Notes: a model not told the origin generated them from the letters alone. DNA of 64,000 nt from Myxococcales bacterium (GCA_022563535.1 JADFNE010000013.1:18585-82584); one strand, 5' to 3'; counted from the first letter of the stretch, positions 36,466 through 46,375 are shown. Translations and numbers: made by a program.

Positions 36466-37392
36466 TTATTCTGTCACCCGATCTTCCACGGCGGATCCGG
36501 GCGACGCCGTTTCGGGTGCCTGACTCGCGCCATTGATGATGAAATAGCCGGCGACCAACCCCGCAATCGCCAGCGCGATCCACGCTCTTACGTCGAGGGA
36601 CGGCGCGTCAGTCGCAATTTCTGATTCGTAGTGGATGGCCTGGGTTTCATCGGTCGGGAGCAGTGCGATTTGCACCGTGATGTTGTCGAGACCGCCACCG
36701 TCGTTCGCCAGCTCGACCAGTCGCTTTACCGCGTTCTCTGGAACCTCCGACGTGACCACCTGGGCAATTTCCGGATCGGAAACTGGCCCTGTGAGACCGT
36801 CCGAACAGAGGATGAAGAAGTCGCCCGGAGCAGACATCACCTGTGCGACGTCGATTTCGACGCTTTCTTCGACTCCCACGGAACGCAAGATTTCGTTTCG
36901 ACGCGGATGGACTTCGGCTTCTTCAGCGCTGATCAGTCCGCGCCGCACCATTTCGCCCACCACGGAATGATCCTGAGTGATCTGTTCCATTCCCGCCGCG
37001 TGCAGGCGATATGCTCGGCTGTCGCCCACGTGCGCGACCCACACCAGACCGTCGGTGTCGAACAGCAGCGCGACGACGGTGGTCCCCATGCCGCGGAGTT
37101 CCGGATCGTCGATCGACTGTTGGTGAACCCGATGATTGGCAGTGGTGATCGCTTCGAAGAGAATGTCGGCGGAATCTCCGGTGGCAGACATGAATTCTTG
37201 GCCGATGGTTTCAGTGGCGATGCGGCTGGCGGTTGCGCCGCCGCGATGGCCCCCCATGCCGTCGGCGACCACGAGCAATCGACCCCCCGAAGGACTGTCG
37301 AAGATGTCGCAGAAGTCCTGGTTCGTGTCCCGCCGCAGGCCGATGTCACTCAGCGAGGCGATCTCGACCTGTTTTGGATCGATGCTGCTCAT
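36466..37392 (-). CDS. PP2C-type Ser/Thr protein phosphatase, membrane-anchored
   Basis: 308 aa. A PPM/PP2C domain (about 8-245) has metal-binding motifs: D44 in VVADGMGGHRGG, VAHVGDSRAYRL, ILCSDGLTG and GGLDNITVQI. A C-terminal TM helix (about 268-284, IALAIAGLVAGYFII) leaves a short tail outside. It acts on cytoplasmic Ser/Thr-phosphorylated proteins. It is upstream of the FHA gene, which it may serve. Confidence 0.92.
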   Translation of the reverse strand: MSSIDPKQVEIASLSDIGLRRDTNQDFCDIFDSPSGGRLLVVADGMGGHRGGATASRIATETIGQEFMSATGDSADILFEAITTANHRVHQQSIDDPELRGMGTTVVALLFDTDGLVWVAHVGDSRAYRLHAAGMEQITQDHSVVGEMVRRGLISAEEAEVHPRRNEILRSVGVEESVEIDVAQVMSAPGDFFILCSDGLTGPVSDPEIAQVVTSEVPENAVKRLVELANDGGGLDNITVQIALLPTDETQAIHYESEIATDAPSLDVRAWIALAIAGLVAGYFIINGASQAPETASPGSAVEDRVTE

Positions 37393-37721
37393 GGATTGAA
37401 CACTCGGTCGCTATCCCCTTGTTTCACAGGCCGCGATTTCACCGATGTTAGTCCATCCGGGCCAAACGCCTCCCCCAGAATCGAATTTGATTGCTCGGAT
37501 TGGATGGGGGACGGGGGCCTCATCTACCGGGGGAACGCAAAGGAGTGTGGACCCACTCGGGTACTCAATCGAGTAACGCGATTTTGTGAGAAACCTTTTC
37601 GCGAGCATGGGTACGCAGAATCAGAGGCGATCGAACGGGCCGGGTCTATTCGACGCAGAGATGCGCGGACCGAGCACCTTCGATCTTGCCTTCTGATTCG
37701 GGGCTGGAGTCGATGCCCGAT
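37393..37721. other. Intergenic region, 329 bp
   Basis: This region lies between gdhA and the PP2C gene, both minus strand. It would hold the PP2C promoter and the gdhA downstream region. A weak ACTC-AATC-GAGT hairpin lies near 37561. I see no gene or convincing terminator. Confidence 0.4.
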
Positions 37722-39095
37722 CTAGACGAGTCCGTACGCCAGCATTGCATCTGCCACCTTGACGAAGCCAGCGATGTTGGCGCCCGAGACGTAGTCCACA
37801 CTGCCGTCCGGTCGAGTCCCGTGCTCGACACAGCGACCGTGGATATCGGTCATGATCCCCTGCAAGCGGTCTTCGACTTCTTTGCGGCTCCAACTCAGGC
37901 GCAAGGCATTTTGGCTCTGCTCGAGCCCCGACACCGCAACGCCACCGGCGTTGGCCGCCTTGCCCGGACCGAAGATCACACCGGCTTCCAGAAACGCGTG
38001 CATGGCGTCGGCTTCCGTCGGCATGTTCGCCCCCTCGCAGACCACCTTGATCTCGTTCTTCAGCAGGGTCTTCGCGTCTTCCAGCGAGATTTCGTTCTGG
38101 GTCGCGCAGGGCAGGGCGACATCACAGGGGACTGACCAGGGGCGCTGCCCCTCGTGAAACGTCGCCTTCTTGAACTCATCGACGTATTCGCTGATCCGTC
38201 CACGTCTCACGGTCTTGAGGTCGATTACGAAGGCGAGTTTTTCGGCGTCGATGCCATCGGGATCGTGGATGAAGCCACTGGAATCCGAAAGGGTCACAAC
38301 CTTGGCTCCCAACTCGGTGGCTTTCTGGGCCGCGTAGGTTGCGACGTTGCCCGAACCCGACGCCGTGACGATTTTGCCCTCGAGGCTCTGGCCGGAGTGT
38401 TGGAGCATGTGCTCGCAAAAGTAGACGCAGCCGTAGCCCGTGGCTTCCGTGCGCACGAGACTGCCGCCGAACCCCAGGCCCTTGCCCGTCATGACCCCCG
38501 CCCAGCGATTTTCCAGGCGCTTGTAGTGTCCGAACATGTAACTGATCTCGCGACCACCGACGCCGATATCACCGGCCGGTACATCGGTGTTCTCGCCAAT
38601 GTGGCGGTGCAGTTCGACCATCAGCGACTGACAGAAGCGCATCACTTCGCGGTCGCTCTTGCCCTTCGGGTTGAAGTTCGATCCGCCCTTGCCACCGCCC
38701 ATGGGAAGCCCCGTCAGGCTGTTCTTCAGGACCTGCTCGAAGCCCAGAAACTTGAGCACACTTTGGGTGACGGAAGGGTGAAAGCGCATGCCGCCCTTGT
38801 ATGGGCCGAGGCTGTTGTTGAACTGAACGCGCCAGACGCGATTGGTTCTGACGTTGCCTTGATCGTCTTCCCAGACGGCGCGGAAAATGATGATCCGATC
38901 CGGTTCGGTCATGCGGTCGAGAATGGCTGCTTCGCGATACCTGGGATTCTCGCGCAGAAAAGGCATCAGGGTGGAAGCGACTTCGTAAACCGCTTGATGG
39001 AATTCGGGCTCGTGGGGATTGCGGCGGATCAGGCCGTGCATGAAGGCAGTGACGTCTTTGTCGTCGCTCGCGAAGGCACTCGAATCTTGGCTCAT
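37722..39095 (-). CDS. gdhA: NADP-type glutamate dehydrogenase
   Basis: 457 aa, the length of hexameric GDH. It aminates 2-oxoglutarate to glutamate in nitrogen assimilation. Motifs are GPYKGGMRFHPSVT, LPMGGGKGGSNFNPKGKSD with the catalytic Lys, PAGDIGVGGREI, and a Rossmann ASGSGNVATYAAQK. Length and sequence resemble the NADP-specific enzymes. It lies downstream of the sulfatase-like gene (86-nt spacer) on the same strand. Confidence 0.95.
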   Translation of the reverse strand: MSQDSSAFASDDKDVTAFMHGLIRRNPHEPEFHQAVYEVASTLMPFLRENPRYREAAILDRMTEPDRIIIFRAVWEDDQGNVRTNRVWRVQFNNSLGPYKGGMRFHPSVTQSVLKFLGFEQVLKNSLTGLPMGGGKGGSNFNPKGKSDREVMRFCQSLMVELHRHIGENTDVPAGDIGVGGREISYMFGHYKRLENRWAGVMTGKGLGFGGSLVRTEATGYGCVYFCEHMLQHSGQSLEGKIVTASGSGNVATYAAQKATELGAKVVTLSDSSGFIHDPDGIDAEKLAFVIDLKTVRRGRISEYVDEFKKATFHEGQRPWSVPCDVALPCATQNEISLEDAKTLLKNEIKVVCEGANMPTEADAMHAFLEAGVIFGPGKAANAGGVAVSGLEQSQNALRLSWSRKEVEDRLQGIMTDIHGRCVEHGTRPDGSVDYVSGANIAGFVKVADAMLAYGLV

Positions 39096-39181
39096 GACTT
39101 CCTCCGAGGGGGTTGAATCGAGAAGACTAGCAGTAATTCACACCCTGCCCCCGGACGGTTGGGCCGGGCATTCGATCCCGT

Positions 39182-40570
39182 TCAGGGAATCGATGAATCC
39201 GACCCGTCGGGGGGTATCAACAATGGTTCTTCGACTCCCTTCAGCCGCGTGATCCAGCTTGCGAGTTCCTTTCGCATCTCGATCGTGACAATCTCCCGGG
39301 CCAAATCGTTGCCGTCCGACGTCGCTGCATTTAAATCGAGCTCGATCAGCGTGACCTCTCCGCGCGAGTTCTCTACCAGCTTACGAGTTCCCTTGCGCAG
39401 GCTGCGAAGGGATACCGCGTAGGCCTCGCTGTCAAAGTCGGGATGCCGAGCTGCCCAATACTGACCCAACAATGTGACGGGTTGCGAGTATTCTGCGATC
39501 AGGGCTCGCTCGGGGGAAATTGCCTCGGATGCCAGCAGGCTCTTGCCTTCGAGCGGCACCGGGATCTCGGACTCGCCGAGCAAATCCAACACCGTAGGCA
39601 GAAGGTCGAGGTGCGAAACCGGGAGCGTCACGGTCTGTCGGGCGGGTAGGCGGGATGGATAGCGAAGCACTAGCGGAACCCGCAGCAGGTCGTCGGAAAG
39701 AGAAAATTCGTGCCCCATCAATCCTTGATCGCCCAGTAATTCGCCGTGATCTGCAGTGATGATGACAAGCGTCTCGTCCAGCAGGTTGCGCATACGCAAC
39801 GCATCGAGAAGTTTTCCGAGCTGTTGGTCCTGGTACGCGATTTCGCCGAGGTAGAGCGTGCGTGCGAGCGCGAGTTCGTCAGCGCTGGCGGCTCGCTTGC
39901 CGGCGATGATCTCCTCGGCTTGTTCGATGGTAAATTCCCGCCGCGAGAGGGAGTCGATCTCGATGCCGAGCGCTTCGAACCCGGCGTCGGGCGGGGCATA
40001 GGGCAGGTGGGCTTCGAGGTAGTTCACGAACAGAAAGAACGGTTTGTCCTCTCGTGAAGCCCGGGCAATGAAATCGATGGCGAGTTGGGTCGCCCGCGCG
40101 GCTCCCTTGTCGTTCGCTGCTTCGACATCGCTATACGCCTTTTCGAATCGACCAAAGCCGCGAGCCAGACCGCGCTCCGCCGTTACCCATGGATTGCTCG
40201 TGATTCCATGGGTCGTGTACCCGCGCCGAGCGAGTATCTCGGCCAGGGTGGGGTGCTCTGGGCCGAGAGTGAAGTGTTCGTGAACGGCGCCGTGTTGGCT
40301 CGGTGCCAGGCCGGTGAACATGCTGGCGTGGGAGGGCAAGGTCCAGGGCGCCGTCGCATAGGCATTCGCGAAGCGCCAACCCTCGAGGGCGATGCGATCC
40401 ATTTGAGGTGTAACGGGCCGCTGTTTCCATGCGAGACCGACGGCGTCGGCGCGAACCGTGTCGAGCACGATCAGCAGAATGTTGGGAGGCGAAGCCGCGG
40501 GTGTGCAACCGGCGTGGCTGGTGCCGACCAGTGCGACCGCAAGGATCGCTGCGAGCGACCGCGAGTTCAT
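39182..40570 (-). CDS. Sulfatase-fold lipoprotein with Thr in place of formylglycine Cys
   Basis: 462 aa. A signal peptide ends at a possible lipobox before Cys22 (GTSHAGC). The alkaline-phosphatase/sulfatase fold follows: NILLIVLDTVRAD (metal Asp near 37-42), PWTLPSHASMFTGLAPSQHG (75-94), and ITADHGELLGDQGLMGHE. In true sulfatases the CxPSR Cys or Ser becomes formylglycine; here that position is Thr77 followed by LPSH. This is seen in many annotated sulfatases and in phospho-transferases of the fold. The ATG starts immediately after the aminotransferase TAG, with no gap. Confidence 0.85.
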   Translation of the reverse strand: MNSRSLAAILAVALVGTSHAGCTPAASPPNILLIVLDTVRADAVGLAWKQRPVTPQMDRIALEGWRFANAYATAPWTLPSHASMFTGLAPSQHGAVHEHFTLGPEHPTLAEILARRGYTTHGITSNPWVTAERGLARGFGRFEKAYSDVEAANDKGAARATQLAIDFIARASREDKPFFLFVNYLEAHLPYAPPDAGFEALGIEIDSLSRREFTIEQAEEIIAGKRAASADELALARTLYLGEIAYQDQQLGKLLDALRMRNLLDETLVIITADHGELLGDQGLMGHEFSLSDDLLRVPLVLRYPSRLPARQTVTLPVSHLDLLPTVLDLLGESEIPVPLEGKSLLASEAISPERALIAEYSQPVTLLGQYWAARHPDFDSEAYAVSLRSLRKGTRKLVENSRGEVTLIELDLNAATSDGNDLAREIVTIEMRKELASWITRLKGVEEPLLIPPDGSDSSIP

Positions 40571-41695
40571 CTAGCGATTCGCTTCGAGAAGCGCACTGCA
40601 GATGCGGTCTGCGGTCGCGTCTTCCATGTAGGGATGCATCGGCAGGCTCATGATGCGGCGACAGAGCGATTCGCTCACCGGCAGCGAACCTTCGCCGTCT
40701 CCGAAGTCCGCGTACGGGGGCTGCAGATGAATCGGCGTGGGGTAGTAGATCGCAGTCGGGATTCCCGCATCGGCCAGGGCCGCGACGACTCGGTCCCGAT
40801 CGTCGAGCAAGATGGAGTACTGCGCCCAGGCGCTCGTCTTTCCCGCCTGTCGCGCGGGTGTAGTGACTGCTTGTGCGAGTTGGGCATCATAGCGGGCGGC
40901 GAGTCGTTCCCGGGCCTCGAGTTCCTCGGCGAAGATTGCGAGTTTGGGAAGCAGGATGGCCGCCTGCAGGGTGTCGAGCCGGCTGTTTACTCCGATCCTG
41001 TCGATGTCGTATTTCCCTTTGCCCTTGCCGTGCTCCCGAATCGAGCGCAGCAGCCCGGCTCGTTCGGCGTCATTGGTAAAGATGGCGCCACCGTCGCCGT
41101 AGCATCCGAGAGGTTTCGCGGGATAGAAACTCGTGGTCGTGACCGGCGCCAGGGCGCCCACCCGCGCTTCTCCGATCCGGCCACCGAAACTCTGGGCGGC
41201 GTCGCCGATCACCCGAAGACCGTGTTCGTCGGCAATCTCGTTGATCGCCGCGTAGTCGGCGGGCAAGCCAAAAAGGTCTACCGGCAGGATGGCTTTGGGT
41301 GTGAGATTGTCGGATTTTTCGACCTCTCGGATCTTTGCGCGCAGGGGTTCCACGTCGAGATTGAAAGTCTTTTCGTCCACGTCGACAAAGACCGGTACGG
41401 CACCCACGAGCAGGACGACCTCTGCAGAGGCGGTGAAGGTGAATGCGGGCAGAAACACGGCATCACCCGGGCCGACGCCTTCGGCCATCAACACCATCAC
41501 CAGCGCGTCGGTTCCACTGGATACTGCAATCGCGTGTTCGCAACCGGCGAAAGCACACAACGCGGCTTCGAGTTCGGCGATTTCCGGGCCCATGATGAAG
41601 CGGCCGTGGTCGAGTACGCCCCGAATACGCGCGTCGATCTGCGACTTCAGGCGCTGATACTGAGCGGCGAGGTCGACGAAGGGGATGTTGTTCAT
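40571..41695 (-). CDS. DegT/DnrJ/EryC1/StrS-family sugar aminotransferase
   Basis: 374 aa. A PLP-dependent aminotransferase of the nucleotide-sugar type. Motifs are the N-terminal NNIPFVDLAAQYQRLKSQI, GTDALVMVLMAEGVGPGD, VIGDAAQSFGG, and the PLP lysine in TTSFYPAKPLGCYGDGGAI. It probably makes an amino sugar for a polysaccharide or glycan. One base separates it from the upstream LnmK-like gene and none from the downstream sulfatase-like gene, so the three form one operon. Confidence 0.93.
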   Translation of the reverse strand: MNNIPFVDLAAQYQRLKSQIDARIRGVLDHGRFIMGPEIAELEAALCAFAGCEHAIAVSSGTDALVMVLMAEGVGPGDAVFLPAFTFTASAEVVLLVGAVPVFVDVDEKTFNLDVEPLRAKIREVEKSDNLTPKAILPVDLFGLPADYAAINEIADEHGLRVIGDAAQSFGGRIGEARVGALAPVTTTSFYPAKPLGCYGDGGAIFTNDAERAGLLRSIREHGKGKGKYDIDRIGVNSRLDTLQAAILLPKLAIFAEELEARERLAARYDAQLAQAVTTPARQAGKTSAWAQYSILLDDRDRVVAALADAGIPTAIYYPTPIHLQPPYADFGDGEGSLPVSESLCRRIMSLPMHPYMEDATADRICSALLEANR

Positions 41696-41696
41696 A

Positions 41697-42740
41697 TCAA
41701 CTGGCTGAGTCCTCGGTCAGAGCATTGACGAAGCGATGGGCTTCGCCTTGAAGACTGCTGAAGCGGTTGGGAATCGAAAGTGCCTTGGACACGACGGATT
41801 TGCCCATCAGGACGCCGTCAGATTTGCGATGCAAATCGAAGAAGAACTGAAAACGCAAAATTTCAGTACGCAGTCCGGTCGGACGCCTTGGGGTGCGACC
41901 GAGGTCGACCGCAGAACCCGTGCAGTAGATCATGACTTCGTCGGTCTCCGAAGCGTTTGCGAAAAAGTACGAACGCCGACGCTCGGTGGAAAGAAAGCGA
42001 GTCAAGGGCTGGGAAAACGGCCGGGAAAGTCGCTGAGACAAGAAAATGCGCTCGGCGTAATTCATCATGGCCACGTACCTTGCGAAATAGATCAGGCCCG
42101 CTCCGTTGAGATCGTTCTCCAACTGGATTGCGTACGGGATTGGGCTGGCATCCACCGGGCGAATCGGTGTCAAGCGCGTTGCATCGTAGAAGGGCTCGAC
42201 GTTGCCTGTCTGCATGACCAGCTCGTGCTCGACGATGCCAATGGGCTTTTCCGTCGTGGTCGGGACGTTCTTGTTTTGGATCCCCTCCGGACTGAAGGTC
42301 TTCAGCCGACTGTTGTCCGCCAGTCGGGCGACCATGGCGTTGGTCATGCAGATCCAGGTGGAATCGAGGGCATCGAGGTCGGCCTTGGATTTGATGCTCG
42401 CGACGGTCTCTTCGGGGATCTCCTTTTTGTCGAAGAGTGTCCAACCTTCCACGAAGTGTTTGGCGTAGAACTGCACGGTGCCCCGAGCGTGAACCTGATC
42501 GCCTTCCTGATACTGCGAAATATTGCCGTCGCGTCCGAAGCGCGATTCGACCTGGATGACCGACGCGTAGAGGCGTTCGCCTTCGTCGCTGATCAATAGA
42601 TGCGATGGACAGTCGAGGGCCTGGCCCAACTGGTTCCACTGGAATTCGGCGTAGATTTTGAGCAGCTCAACTTCAGAAAGCTGATCCGGCACCATGTTTG
42701 GCATGCCGACTGTGAATGAGAGCTGCGGGTATCGATGCAT
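41697..42740 (-). CDS. LnmK-like (double hot-dog) acyltransferase/decarboxylase family protein
   Basis: 347 aa, soluble. The layout resembles LnmK and the Pnap_2097-type proteins: an early VGMPNMVPDQLSEVELLKI, a central EPFYDATRLTPIRPVDASPI, and NGAGLIYFARYVAMMNYAERIFL (about 218-240) near the second hot-dog fold. LnmK acts on methylmalonyl units in polyketide synthesis. No polyketide synthase is nearby, so the substrate here is open. It heads the three-gene unit with the aminotransferase and sulfatase-like genes. Confidence 0.65.
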   Translation of the reverse strand: MHRYPQLSFTVGMPNMVPDQLSEVELLKIYAEFQWNQLGQALDCPSHLLISDEGERLYASVIQVESRFGRDGNISQYQEGDQVHARGTVQFYAKHFVEGWTLFDKKEIPEETVASIKSKADLDALDSTWICMTNAMVARLADNSRLKTFSPEGIQNKNVPTTTEKPIGIVEHELVMQTGNVEPFYDATRLTPIRPVDASPIPYAIQLENDLNGAGLIYFARYVAMMNYAERIFLSQRLSRPFSQPLTRFLSTERRRSYFFANASETDEVMIYCTGSAVDLGRTPRRPTGLRTEILRFQFFFDLHRKSDGVLMGKSVVSKALSIPNRFSSLQGEAHRFVNALTEDSAS

Positions 42741-42894
42741 TGGGAGTCGCCCTGAGGCTTTGAGAAACGTTCAGAATATAGAATTCGCAATTGTGTCGCC
42801 AGAAACGCCCGGTTGTCCAATCGTCGACGGAGTCATGTCAGTTTCGTATCCTTTCGCCTTTCCACCCTGAATGAGAGCGAGAATCCGAGCGCAT

Positions 42895-44088
42895 ATGTCG
42901 AAGACACTCGAGGGCAACGCGGTGATCGGACAGTCTGGTGGTCCGACCGCGGTCATCAATCAATCGATGGTCGGATGTATCGAGGTGCTGCGCTCTTGCG
43001 ACGCGATCGGCAAGATCCTGGGCGCGCATCACGCGGTCAGCGGCATTATCCAAAACGATTTCATCGACCTGACCGACATTCCACAAGCTCGACTCGAGCG
43101 GATTGCCAACACACCGTCTTCCGCATTGGGAAGTAGCCGCGACAAGCCAGACAAAGAGTACTGCAAGAAGATCTTCGACAGCTTCGCCGCAAACAACGTC
43201 CGCTACTTTTTCTATATCGGCGGGAACGACAGCTCGGACACTGCGCGCATTGTCAACGAGATGGCCCGGGATGAAGGCTACGAACTGCGCGCGTTTCACG
43301 TCCCCAAGACGATCGACAACGATCTCGAACACAACGACCACACCCCGGGCTTCCCGTCCGCAGCGCGTTTTGTCGCCCAGGCACTGATGGGGGACCAGCT
43401 CGACAACGCGGCACTTCCGGGCATCAAGGTGGATATCATCATGGGGCGCCACGCCGGCTTTCTGACCGCGGCGAGCGTGATGGCGCGCAGTCGGGAGAGC
43501 GACGGACCCCATCTGATCTACGTGCCCGAGGTCGCGTTCGACCTCGAACAGTTCATTGCGGACGTAGACCGCTCTTATACAAAGCACGGTCGTTGCATCA
43601 TCGCGATCTCCGAGGGAATCCACGACGCCGACGGCAATGCGATCGCGACCAAGTTGGCGGATACCGTCGAGAAGGACGCCCATGGGAATGTCCAACTCTC
43701 AGGCACGGGCGCACTCGGGGACTATCTCGTTCGACTGATCAAGCAGCGGCTCGGCGAGGGATTGCGGGTGCGCGCCGACACCTTTGGGTACTTGCAGCGG
43801 TCCTTTGCGGGTTGCGTGAGCGAAGTAGACCAGCGGGAAGCTCGCGCTTCGGCACGACTGGCCGCCGAGTTGGCGATCGAAGGGGTTGAAAACGGATCGA
43901 TTGCGATCCAGCGGGTGAGCGATGATCCCTATCAGGTCGAGTACAAGCGCATCGAATTGAGCGACGTGGCCGGGAAGACGCGGGCCCTGCCCCTCGAGTA
44001 CATCGTCGATGGTTGCGATATTGCGCCGAGTTTTCGCACCTACCTGGCTCCGCTGCTAGGCGAGCTACCGCCGATCGAGCAATTTTAG
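42895..44088 (+). CDS. pfp: PPi-dependent 6-phosphofructokinase
   Basis: 397 aa. It interconverts fructose-6-phosphate and fructose-1,6-bisphosphate, probably with PPi. GQSGGPTAVINQS (9-21) opens the fold. YIGGNDSSDTARIV replaces the GGDGS of ATP enzymes, which fits PPi-type subfamilies. PKTIDNDLE and MGRHAGFLTAAS are present. I chose the ATG at 42895 (MSKTLEGN); an ATG at 42871 would add eight residues. fbaA, the next glycolytic step, lies 4 kb away. Confidence 0.9.
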   Translation: MSKTLEGNAVIGQSGGPTAVINQSMVGCIEVLRSCDAIGKILGAHHAVSGIIQNDFIDLTDIPQARLERIANTPSSALGSSRDKPDKEYCKKIFDSFAANNVRYFFYIGGNDSSDTARIVNEMARDEGYELRAFHVPKTIDNDLEHNDHTPGFPSAARFVAQALMGDQLDNAALPGIKVDIIMGRHAGFLTAASVMARSRESDGPHLIYVPEVAFDLEQFIADVDRSYTKHGRCIIAISEGIHDADGNAIATKLADTVEKDAHGNVQLSGTGALGDYLVRLIKQRLGEGLRVRADTFGYLQRSFAGCVSEVDQREARASARLAAELAIEGVENGSIAIQRVSDDPYQVEYKRIELSDVAGKTRALPLEYIVDGCDIAPSFRTYLAPLLGELPPIEQF

Positions 44089-44136
44089 AACCTGATGCAA
44101 CATCGCCTCGCCGCGATTCGAAGCTAGCATTTACTC

Positions 44137-45051
44137 ATGAAGATTCGGGTGTTGGGATCGGGGGCCGGGGGCGGGTTTCCCCAGTGGAATTGCAACTGCG
44201 ATAATTGTGCCCGATTGCGGCGCGGAGAGTTCGAGGGGAGTGCGAGGACACAATCGTCCATTGCAGTCAGTGCGAACGGCGTGGAATGGGTGTTGCTGAA
44301 TGCATCGCCGGATATACGCGCCCAAATCGAGTCGTTTCCGGCCTTGCAACCCGCTCGCAAAATCCGGGACACGGGGATCTGCGCCGTGCTGCTCGTCGAT
44401 GCGCAGATCGACCACTCGACGGGGCTCATGACCCTGCGCGAGTGCGATCATCCTCTTTCGATCTACACGACCCGTCTGGTGAGGGATGATCTCACGTCGG
44501 GATATCCTCTGCTCAGCGTCCTCGAACACTATTGCGGGGTGGATTGGCACGAGGTTCCCATAGACCTGTCTGCGTTCGAGATCAAAGGGGCAGATGGGTT
44601 GCGCTTCACGGCCATTCCGATCGAGAGCGAGGCGCCCCCCTACTCACCAAGGCGTCATGCGCCCGAGCCCGGCGACAACATTGGCCTGCGCATCGAAGAT
44701 CTCGCGACGGGGGGCACGCTCGTCTACGCGCCCGGACTCGGTTCCATTGGCGCCGAACTCGCGAGCCAGATGGAGCGCGCGGATTGCCTGCTCATCGATG
44801 GTACGATGTGGACCGATGACGAGATGGAGCGGGCCGGAGTGGGGACCAGGCGCGCCCACGAGATGGGACATCTTCATCAGTCTGGTGACGAGGGGTTGCT
44901 GGCAAAACTCGCGGCAATTCCCAACGTGCGGAAAATCTTGATTCACATCAACAACACCAATCCACTGCTCGACGAAGCATCGCCGGCCCACGCCGAAATG
45001 CTGGCAGCGGGCATCGAATTGGCCTTCGACGGGATGGACATCGAGCTATGA
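44137..45051 (+). CDS. pqqB: PQQ biosynthesis protein PqqB
   Basis: 304 aa, metallo-beta-lactamase fold. [20 protein letters not shown] is the family hallmark. [17 protein letters not shown] metal ligands and [13 protein letters not shown] follow. PqqB hydroxylates the Glu-Tyr cross-linked intermediate in PQQ synthesis. It starts the pqq cluster and overlaps pqqC by 4 nt (ATGA). Confidence 0.95.
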   Translation: MKIRVLGSGAGGGFPQWNCNCDNCARLRRGEFEGSARTQSSIAVSANGVEWVLLNASPDIRAQIESFPALQPARKIRDTGICAVLLVDAQIDHSTGLMTLRECDHPLSIYTTRLVRDDLTSGYPLLSVLEHYCGVDWHEVPIDLSAFEIKGADGLRFTAIPIESEAPPYSPRRHAPEPGDNIGLRIEDLATGGTLVYAPGLGSIGAELASQMERADCLLIDGTMWTDDEMERAGVGTRRAHEMGHLHQSGDEGLLAKLAAIPNVRKILIHINNTNPLLDEASPAHAEMLAAGIELAFDGMDIEL

Positions 45052-45782
45052 GTGAAGACCCAAGGCCCGCGTGGTCCCCGACTGAATTCGAGAAGCAGTT
45101 GCGGGCGAAGGAGCGGTTCTATCACATCCATCACGAGTTTCAGCAGCGCATGGATGCGGGGGAGCTTTCACGTGAGGCGATCCAGGGTTGGGTAGCCAAC
45201 CGATTCTACTACCAGCTCAAGATCCCGGTGAAAGATGCAAACATCCTCGCCAACTGTCCGGATCGCGAGGTTCGCCGCCTCTGGATCCGGCGCATGCTCG
45301 ATCACGACGGGGACGAGAAGAGCCAGGGTGGAATCGAAGCCTGGCTGCGTCTGGGGGAAGCCGTCGGCCTCGATCGAGAAGAACTGACATCCCAGCAACG
45401 CGTATTGCCGGGAGTGCGATTCGCCGTCGACTCCTATGTGAATTTTGCGCGCAACGCGAGTTGGCAGGAGGCAGCCTGTTCCTCACTGACGGAACTCTTC
45501 GCGCCGATCGCGCACCAGCGAAGGCTCGACAACTGGCCCGAACACTACCCTTGGATCGACGAAGAGGGTTATCAATACTTTAGCCAACGGCTATCCGAAG
45601 CGCGGCGAGACGTCGAGCACGGGCTCGCGATTACCCTCGAGCATTTCGTCACCCGCGTCGATCAGGAACGGGCCCTGGGTATACTGCAATTCAAGCTCGA
45701 TATTTTATGGACGATGCTCGACGCCATGTGGCTGGCCTTCGTCGAGGGGCGTCCTCCATACCACGGCATTTCTGCCGAGTAG
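45048..45782 (+). CDS. pqqC: Pyrroloquinoline-quinone synthase PqqC
   Basis: 244 aa, all-helical. It catalyses the final cyclisation and oxidation to PQQ without a cofactor. Motifs are [64 protein letters not shown] and [13 protein letters not shown]. Active-site histidines are retained. It is coupled to pqqB upstream. A 68-bp spacer precedes the permease gene. Confidence 0.96.
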   Translation: MSEDPRPAWSPTEFEKQLRAKERFYHIHHEFQQRMDAGELSREAIQGWVANRFYYQLKIPVKDANILANCPDREVRRLWIRRMLDHDGDEKSQGGIEAWLRLGEAVGLDREELTSQQRVLPGVRFAVDSYVNFARNASWQEAACSSLTELFAPIAHQRRLDNWPEHYPWIDEEGYQYFSQRLSEARRDVEHGLAITLEHFVTRVDQERALGILQFKLDILWTMLDAMWLAFVEGRPPYHGISAE

Positions 45783-45850
45783 CGGTCGGGCGCGTTCGAG
45801 GCGGTCGAGGATGACATCCGCCAGTTGAGCGGGAGAGGGCAGGAGGACAA

Positions 45851-46375
45851 TTGCCGGATCTGGGATTGGATCGCACCCTGGCCATCATCCTGGGGCTCTT
45901 GGGATTCCTGTCGGCCATCGCCTTGTGGCAGGGAGGCGAGGAACTCCTGCGGGCCGGACTCGGCAGCGGCGGGCGTCTGCTGATCCGCTTCAGCTTGTTG
46001 ATCGCGGTTTCGTTTCTGGTCGCCGGGTTGGCCGAAAAACTCGTGCCCCACGCTTGGGTCGAGGGAGCACTCGGCGACGAGGCGGGTATTCGTGGACTCT
46101 TCGTGGCTACGGCCGCCGGGATCGTGACCCCCTCCGGCCCGTTCCTCGCCCTGCCCATCGCCGCCGCCCTGTTTCGATCCGGCGCCAGCCTGGCTGCGGT
46201 GGTGACGTTCGTGTCGAGCTGGTCGCTGCTTGCATTGCATCGCCTGGTGGCGTGGGAGATCCCGCTACTCGGCTGGCGCTTCGCCCTGATCCGCTACTCG
46301 GCTTCTATCGCCCTCCCATTGGCAGCGGGACTGATCGTGCGGCTGCTGCTGGGAACCAAAGCTGCCGCAGACTGA
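45851..46375 (+). CDS. Putative membrane permease embedded in the pqq cluster
   Basis: 174 aa from a TTG at 45851, supported by AGGAGG four bases upstream. About five hydrophobic helices are visible. The stretch LVPHAWVEGALGDEAGIRGLFVATAAGIVTPSGPFLALPIAAAL recalls the conserved half of the ArsP/YraQ (DUF318) permease family, with its GxxxPxxP-type segment. It has only about half the normal family length. A link to PQQ export or to an arsenic-type substrate is guesswork. The position between pqqC and pqqA is unusual. Confidence 0.65.
   Translation: MPDLGLDRTLAIILGLLGFLSAIALWQGGEELLRAGLGSGGRLLIRFSLLIAVSFLVAGLAEKLVPHAWVEGALGDEAGIRGLFVATAAGIVTPSGPFLALPIAAALFRSGASLAAVVTFVSSWSLLALHRLVAWEIPLLGWRFALIRYSASIALPLAAGLIVRLLLGTKAAAD

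Noticed and set aside
36466..37725. Long plus-strand frame opposite PP2C
   Set aside because: Antisense shadow of the phosphatase, whose motifs are clear on the minus strand.
40085..41728. 547-aa plus-strand frame opposite the aminotransferase and sulfatase genes
   Set aside because: It is an antisense shadow of two well-supported genes and has no homology-like features.
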